The notes under the pieces are model-generated. The model saw nothing but the letters and a program-made list of their open reading frames with translations, did not search any database and was not told the DNA's origin. This document shows positions 58,791-64,000 of a stretch of 64,000 bases of DNA, one piece after another. The stretch is from Musa acuminata AAA Group. Taxonomy: Eukaryota > Streptophyta > Magnoliopsida > Zingiberales > Musaceae. Position 1 is the first letter of the stretch. The number at the start of each line of letters is the position of its first letter. The position numbers and the translations under genes were made by a program. The stretch spans positions 12,072,501 through 12,136,500 of the forward strand of contig NC_088342.1 of assembly GCF_036884655.1 (NCBI RefSeq), in the 5' to 3' direction.

Positions 58791-59529
58791 GATCGATATC
58801 TAATCGTCCTCGCCCGATCACCGGCCTCCAATCGGAGACCCCGATTGACGGATTCCAAGAAATCGACGCCAAATAAATCAGAAACTTGAGATCTAGAAAC
58901 AAAAAACGACAAGTTATGTCAAAATTCCCCCCCCCAAAGAAAGGTCTCTTTGGAAGTTTTGAACGGGAAATCATAAAAAAGAAAAAAAAAAAATAAAAGG
59001 AAAACCGTGGCAAAAACGAAAGAATTTCAAGTTAAACGATGAATGCTAAGAGAGGAGAAAGCGAGAGGATTGCCCGAACAAAAAAATCCTCCGTTCCACG
59101 GCGATCGGAAGGGGGCGTCGAGTTGCCTACGTTCCTTTGCCCTGGCAAAGATGGTCGCCTTCCCCTTCTCCCCCTTTGAACTTTCACCCTTTTAATTAAT
59201 TTTTTCCTTCCTCCGCTGGGTGGACGAAATAATGTTGATCCGCCACGTGGTGAGCGAAAGTAAGGGGTAACAGCTTGATGGACGGTCATAGAAGCTTGAG
59301 AATACGACAACCTGCGGTGGTGCCCACCTCCCTCACATCGCATTCCCTGCTCAAAGAAATGCCCTTGTGATCTCCTAAATTAGTTCGGAGCAGGGAACAG
59401 ACATAACCACCAATCGAGATCAGCCACGTCGACATAACGTTGCATATGAACACGGGTCCATCGCTGATTGTCGAAGGAGTAAGGATAAAACTATGTAGTA
59501 GGAAAGCCTCAAAATTTTGGATTAAAAAG

Positions 59530-59562
<33 letters not shown>

Positions 59563-61249
59563 AATATATAAAGGCCAGCCGAGCATAGCAGTTCGCTGTG
59601 ACCTTGGGTTCGTTTTTCTTTTTTTTGGTCTGGGGCCCAGGATGGGGTAACGTCGCATCCAATCACGCGCGTGGGCTCCCAAACTAACGGTCAAGGAGAA
59701 GACGTACAGATGGAGACTCTTCGTTGGGTGGCTTCCTAAGACTGCTCGCTCTCATCTCCTCCTTATCCCACACTTAATATAAAGATAGGGGTGTCGATAC
59801 GACAATAATAAATTTTAAATATCAAACGTGACAATAAATTTTATAGATGGATTTTTTTTCGATATTCGAGTTATTTTCAATTGACTTAATCTGGATTCAG
59901 ATATATTTTGATTACGTCAGAGACAAGTTTAGGTAGGAACATGAACACGAATTAGATTCGGAGTTTACTATTAAAGCAATCAGTTAGTTGTGGATAATGT
60001 CAAATCTTGGTTTTGATATTGGTTGGGCGGACCCAATCAATTTAAGTTCTAATATCCTTTAAATAATTTTAGAATAGATTTTGATCGTCGATTTGATAAA
60101 ATTAATCTGATTCGGATATGAATTTTTTTTTTCTTTTTTTTTATCCTGAAGAAAAATTCTTCCTTGTCTCAATTATGGCTGTAGGACCATTCTTCCCCTC
60201 ATCTAAACACGATATCTGTTTGTTTTAGGGAGAGAAAACACAAAACCTTGTGTTTAAGTAAGTCTATAGATAAGTCTCTTTAATGATTAAGTTTATGTGT
60301 TTAAGTAATTTTACTTAAACCGAGTCTGTGGAATCTAGATTGATAAAAAAGAATAATCAAATCAAATTAATGAGCTATTCCATTACGAAGCTGAGACGGG
60401 TTCAAATTTGACTGGTTATATATGTTTATACCTGGAAGATCAAAAAAATTACATATTATCCCACTCTTATTTTACTAATAGTAAAAACTAATTTATTAAT
60501 GCACTTTATATATGTTTTATTATATTTTTTTTTACTCAAAGTTTATAATATTAATTTTAGTTAAAAAGCGATAGATAGTCCATAATATTTTGATATGGTG
60601 GACAAACATGAATACTGATGGCTCACACGCTAGGGAGGGGTTGGATACTGAGGATCATTATAGAATTGGAAGTTGCATATTCATCATGAAAAATCTAACT
60701 GCTACCATTTGTTAGTGGTTATCAAGGAAGTGCTTATGTTACTGAAATAATTTATCTAAGATTGAAATCTAAATCATTGTAAACCGAGAATAAGGTGTAT
60801 TCCTTTTTGAAGCAATTATCGAATCAAATCGATAATTTATTTTGAAATTAGTTTTACTCAATTGGCATCTAAAATTTTTGAAAAGTATTTTATTTGTATG
60901 TGAATTTTAGAAAATAGGCTAATAAGTTTAATAGATTTAATCATACTAAATTAACTCCCACTACTAATATTATGAGTCAAAATAGTTATATCTCATTAAT
61001 ATTAAAATTTGTCATATGTACCATAACAATCTTTCCTAATGTAGTCTATAACGATCCTTATAATTTTATCTTATCAAGATAATCCTATTATAACATTCAA
61101 CTATAATATGTATATATATACATATATGTATAGACAAACATAAATAAATAATTTTTATTTTATAAGTAAAAAATATTGATCTAAATATTTATCATCATAT
61201 TTTTTATGAGTTGCTCACGAGTCTTATAAAAATATGTTCTTTAAATATT
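58791..61249. other. Intergenic region upstream of the tetraspanin gene
   Basis: The proximal part (58791-59330) is the likely leader and promoter of the minus-strand tetraspanin gene. 59160-59220 has a CCCCTTTGAACTTT-type stretch. A (TA)n run lies at 59532-59560. Beyond 59760 the sequence is AT-rich with no supported frame. Confidence 0.5.
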
Positions 61250-62150
61250 TAAGGTTATAAGACCTTTATGAATAAATGGACGCCAATTAAAGTAGTACTT
61301 AGTTCTTTAATTGACACTTGTTTATGAACTCGTTCTCTAACCATCAAAAATTTTATCTCCATATACTTAGAATCATTAAAGTATTAATCATTTAAAAAAA
61401 TTACTATAAGATTATCATAAAATATCACTAGTGGCATAACAATTAAGTTAACTATACCAAATCTTAAAAAGAAATTTCATAACCATAAAGCTTGATTAAT
61501 GACTTGAAAGCACACCATAAATTTAGCTTTCATTATCGATGATATAATAATAAATTATTTTATGCTATTCTAAGAAATTGATAGCATAGATATAAACCCT
61601 GAATTGAATATTTTATTATTAAGATAATTTATAAAATCAACATCTAAATATCCTTTAGTTTCAAGTTAATCTAATCTCATGTACTAAACATATAATCATT
61701 TGTTTCTTATGAATATCCTATTACGTTCTTTACGGTCTTTCAATATTTTATTCCTAGAATGCTATAGTATATACCAAGCATTCTAACCACAAAATTGTTC
61801 TTTGGTTTAATACAAGTTTGATCATAAAATAGACTTTTAAATATACATATATAAAGAATATTCTTTATATATGTATATTTAAATAAATTTTAGGACATTA
61901 ACTTTAACTTAATCTTTATATTTAGGTATACTTATAACATTTATTGAAGAATCTATTATTAAATCTTCAATATATTTTTTTGAGATATTCTTATCAATCC
62001 TTCAAATTCATTCCTAAATATCTCTACAGCTATCTTATTCCATCAACTATCTTAAAGTTTTTGATAAAAAATTTCTTAGTGTCATATAATAAATCAAGAT
62101 CATTACTAGTGATAGGGATGATTTTGCCTTATGCCAGCTTATCTGCCATA
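61250..62150 (-). pseudogene. Old copia RNase H / RT-end remnant
   Basis: Read on the minus strand, stretches correspond to the end of copia RT (near 61750: a GMLGxYQ-like part), AAKRVxRYLQG (61700), YxxDxxGxxDNxxSTSGY-like (about 61620) and EAEFIACFQ-like text (61530). A DPLTKGL-like end lies near 61260. The order is right, but identity is low and stops are frequent. It is judged mainly from the nucleotide pattern. Confidence 0.55.
61836..61883. repeat. Perfect 48-bp palindrome
   Basis: The two 24-base arms, centred between 61859 and 61860 (core AAAGAAT|ATTCTTT), match without a mismatch or spacer. It lies inside the old copia remnant and is AT-rich. Confidence 0.9.
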
Positions 62151-62298
62151 CAGGCCGACACCTAAGTAGGACTCTAAGTCACTAGCTCCAAAATGGCACC
62201 GTAGTACGTCCTGATGTGCCTCACATCAATGATTGATAATAACTGCCCTACCTTATCAAGATCAGATATCAAAATGATTAAGCGATTAATCTGATATT

Positions 62299-63513
62299 TG
62301 TTGGAAAATCTTAGGCAATATCACATATGCAGTAGAAAAACAAAAATAAAAAAAAACACAGATTTCCAACAAAAAAAGGTTTCTTATCATCGTGTAAAGA
62401 TTGGTGTGCAAAAACTCACGAAATTGAAAAACTATGCGTACATAGGAGATTGTGTTACTTAGGGAGATCGTATATCCCAGAATTCCTATACATCTGTGGG
62501 AGAGGATAAAGGAGGTCAACTATCCTCCTCTCTGACAATGATCCATACGGTGGGGGGCTGCAAGTTGAGGAGGAAAGGGAGAGAGGTGAATAAGTGGTGG
62601 AAGCCAAAAAGAATTTAGCCCATGACCATTTGGCTATTTATAAAAGCTCGTTATCAACTTAAACCTAATGGATCCTGCCCTATTGGGTATTAGATCTCCA
62701 TCAAATTACCCAAGCATATTAGATTAGTGAGTCTCTACCCAATAATCTCTTATTATCTCTTATTGGATCTCATCTATATGATCCAATAATTCAGGGGTTT
62801 AATGGATATCTAATAATTTAAAGATTTAATGGATATTCAATAAAATAGGAGCTCCAACGGATATCTCATATCCGAACCTCTACTTATCGCAACACCTACC
62901 ATATGTGTGTGACCCTCTAGGCCCAATATCGAGCTGACGGTAAGTCATACCTATCAGAATTCCTTCTAGCTCAGTGAATGATTATCTTTATAATAATTCA
63001 CTCGACTCATCGACTACGAACGTACTAGGTCACTATGTCGTAGTCCCTAGACATACATGAGAATCCAATCCTTTGGACATATTTATCCTTAGTTACTGTA
63101 TACCTATAGTCCATCATCCATCTAATATTCCAGAGACCGTATACTGGGCATGATGCTGTTAGGCCCATACGATTTCTCCTCGAATCTTGTTCTAATCGGA
63201 TTATTTGAGAGAACTCTTTCTCTCTCAATTCGAATGATCTTGGCTAAGGATTTATTTGAGCAAGAATATATGAGATATTCCTCTCATGATACTGAGGGCA
63301 AATGATCCTCTATCGACACTCAATAGCCCTCGTAAAGTTGGTTGCCACTCCCGATGACTAGTTGTGCTAGATTTGGAACTTCCAAACCCATAAGTCTGGT
63401 ATCAAATAGTAAAGTACTCATGCAAAACATCCTTAGTGTCTCAAGTCTAATGACTAGGTATACCATTGGAACGACGGAATCATTATCTAACAATGAGATA
63501 TCATCAATTATCC
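62299..63513 (-). repeat. LTR of family B, cut by a second B LTR
   Basis: The plus strand begins TGTTGGAAAATC and follows the 13409 LTR for about 1.2 kb (CAACACCTACCATATGTGTG, TGACCCTCTAGGCCCAATAT and so on). A degenerate primer-site-like AATATCAGATT lies to the left on the minus strand. Its text breaks off at 63513. Confidence 0.72.
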
Positions 63514-63999
63514 TACTAGTCATAGGTGCCCTGTAAGCCAATCATGTGAGTGATTGCGCATGTGATATAATACACATTTTTTTACTTATTATTATTATTT
63601 GATATTTTATCTTTATATTACCTGTTGCATGAATATATTGTGATGTCTACTGATTTATGCAATGAGAATCGAATCGTGATGAGATCATGATAATGAGACC
63701 GATTCGCTTTTAAACACAAATCCTAAATAATATCGTTCATAGGTTACTCGAGAGGGACGTCAAGATAACCAGACATACTGATGTACTATATACCTGTACA
63801 TATGATGGAGGCGGTCGGTCTCATAGTTGCTCATGTGAGGATACTAGGGATACAATGCATGTGCTCATTGTAGAATGAGTTCATCGATTGAAACACTCAT
63901 TGAATGCTGGATGATTAATGATATCTCATTGTCAAACAACGATTCCATTGTCCTAGTGGTATACTTTGTCGTTAGACTTGAGACACCAAGGTGTTGAAT
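63514..63999 (+). repeat. Second family-B LTR, opposite orientation (runs off the window)
   Basis: From TACTAGTCATAGGTGCC (63514) on, the sequence is the reverse complement of the other end of the 13409 LTR (about 15013 downward). It includes GGTTACTCGAGAGGGACGTC and GAGGCGGTCGGTCTCATAG, the latter matching 30030. It starts where the first B LTR breaks off, as expected of one LTR inserted into another. Confidence 0.68.
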
Positions 64000-64000
64000 C

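Noticed and set aside
1..63999. tRNA or rRNA genes
   Set aside because: The TGGTATCAGAGC matches are retroelement primer sites beside LTRs. No cloverleaf with A and B boxes was recognised.
1..63999. A new multi-gene biological system
   Set aside because: Only three unrelated housekeeping-type host genes were found. Everything else is explained as retroelement layers and repeats, so no such system is claimed.

Overview
The window reads as nuclear DNA of a monocot plant. Three intron-bearing or GC-rich host genes lie in a sea of AT-rich, nested LTR retrotransposons. The strong GC skew of the host coding sequences, and LTR families carrying GGCGGTG-type palindromes with initiator-Met-tRNA primer sites, would fit a Zingiberales/banana-type genome. 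That placement is an impression, not a proof.

Positions 1-25570 are a stack of nested retroelements, nearly all oriented on the minus strand. A decayed Tork-like Ty1/copia element (A, to 11028) was hit twice. A Sirevirus-like LTR (1-454, continuing off the window) interrupts its RT active site, and a complete Sirevirus-like element (element 1, 754-7668, TSD gcatc) interrupts the RT further upstream. Next come a decayed gypsy LTR with unassigned internal sequence (11029-13286) and an LTR of family 'B' (13409-15013). Last is a Sirevirus-like relic C, whose LTR was hit exactly at its TATA box by a second complete Sirevirus-like element (element 2, 16175-24787, TSD tttat). Elements 1 and 2 carry gag but no pol. 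Element 2 also carries a second frame resembling the plant 'transposase_32-like' ORF. Both need pol supplied in trans.

Positions 25571-37905 hold an AT-rich, irregular tandem-repeat array interrupted by a decayed copia element (F). Within F the reverse transcriptase segment is tandemly repeated four times in units of about 1.14 kb, and an LTR-B copy is inserted near its 5' end.

Positions 37906-62298 contain the host genes. At 39476-41230 (+) is a DUF604/GT31 Fringe-like glycosyltransferase with a short intron and a small second exon. At 52161-53300 (+) is an intronless F-box/kelch protein most like At1g23390 (KFB-CHS). At 54941-58790 (-) is a six-exon tetraspanin of the TOM2A family. Between the first two genes lie a gypsy compound (42568-48285: a GC-rich LTR element with a chromovirus inside it) and a decayed copia remnant (48286-51075). 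A further decayed copia RNase H remnant lies at 61250-62150. The window ends in two family-B LTRs in opposite orientation.

I found no CRISPR array, tRNA, rRNA or gene cluster suggesting an unknown multi-gene system. The most unusual structures are the fourfold RT tandem, the pol-less Sirevirus-like pair, and the interrupted AT-rich array.
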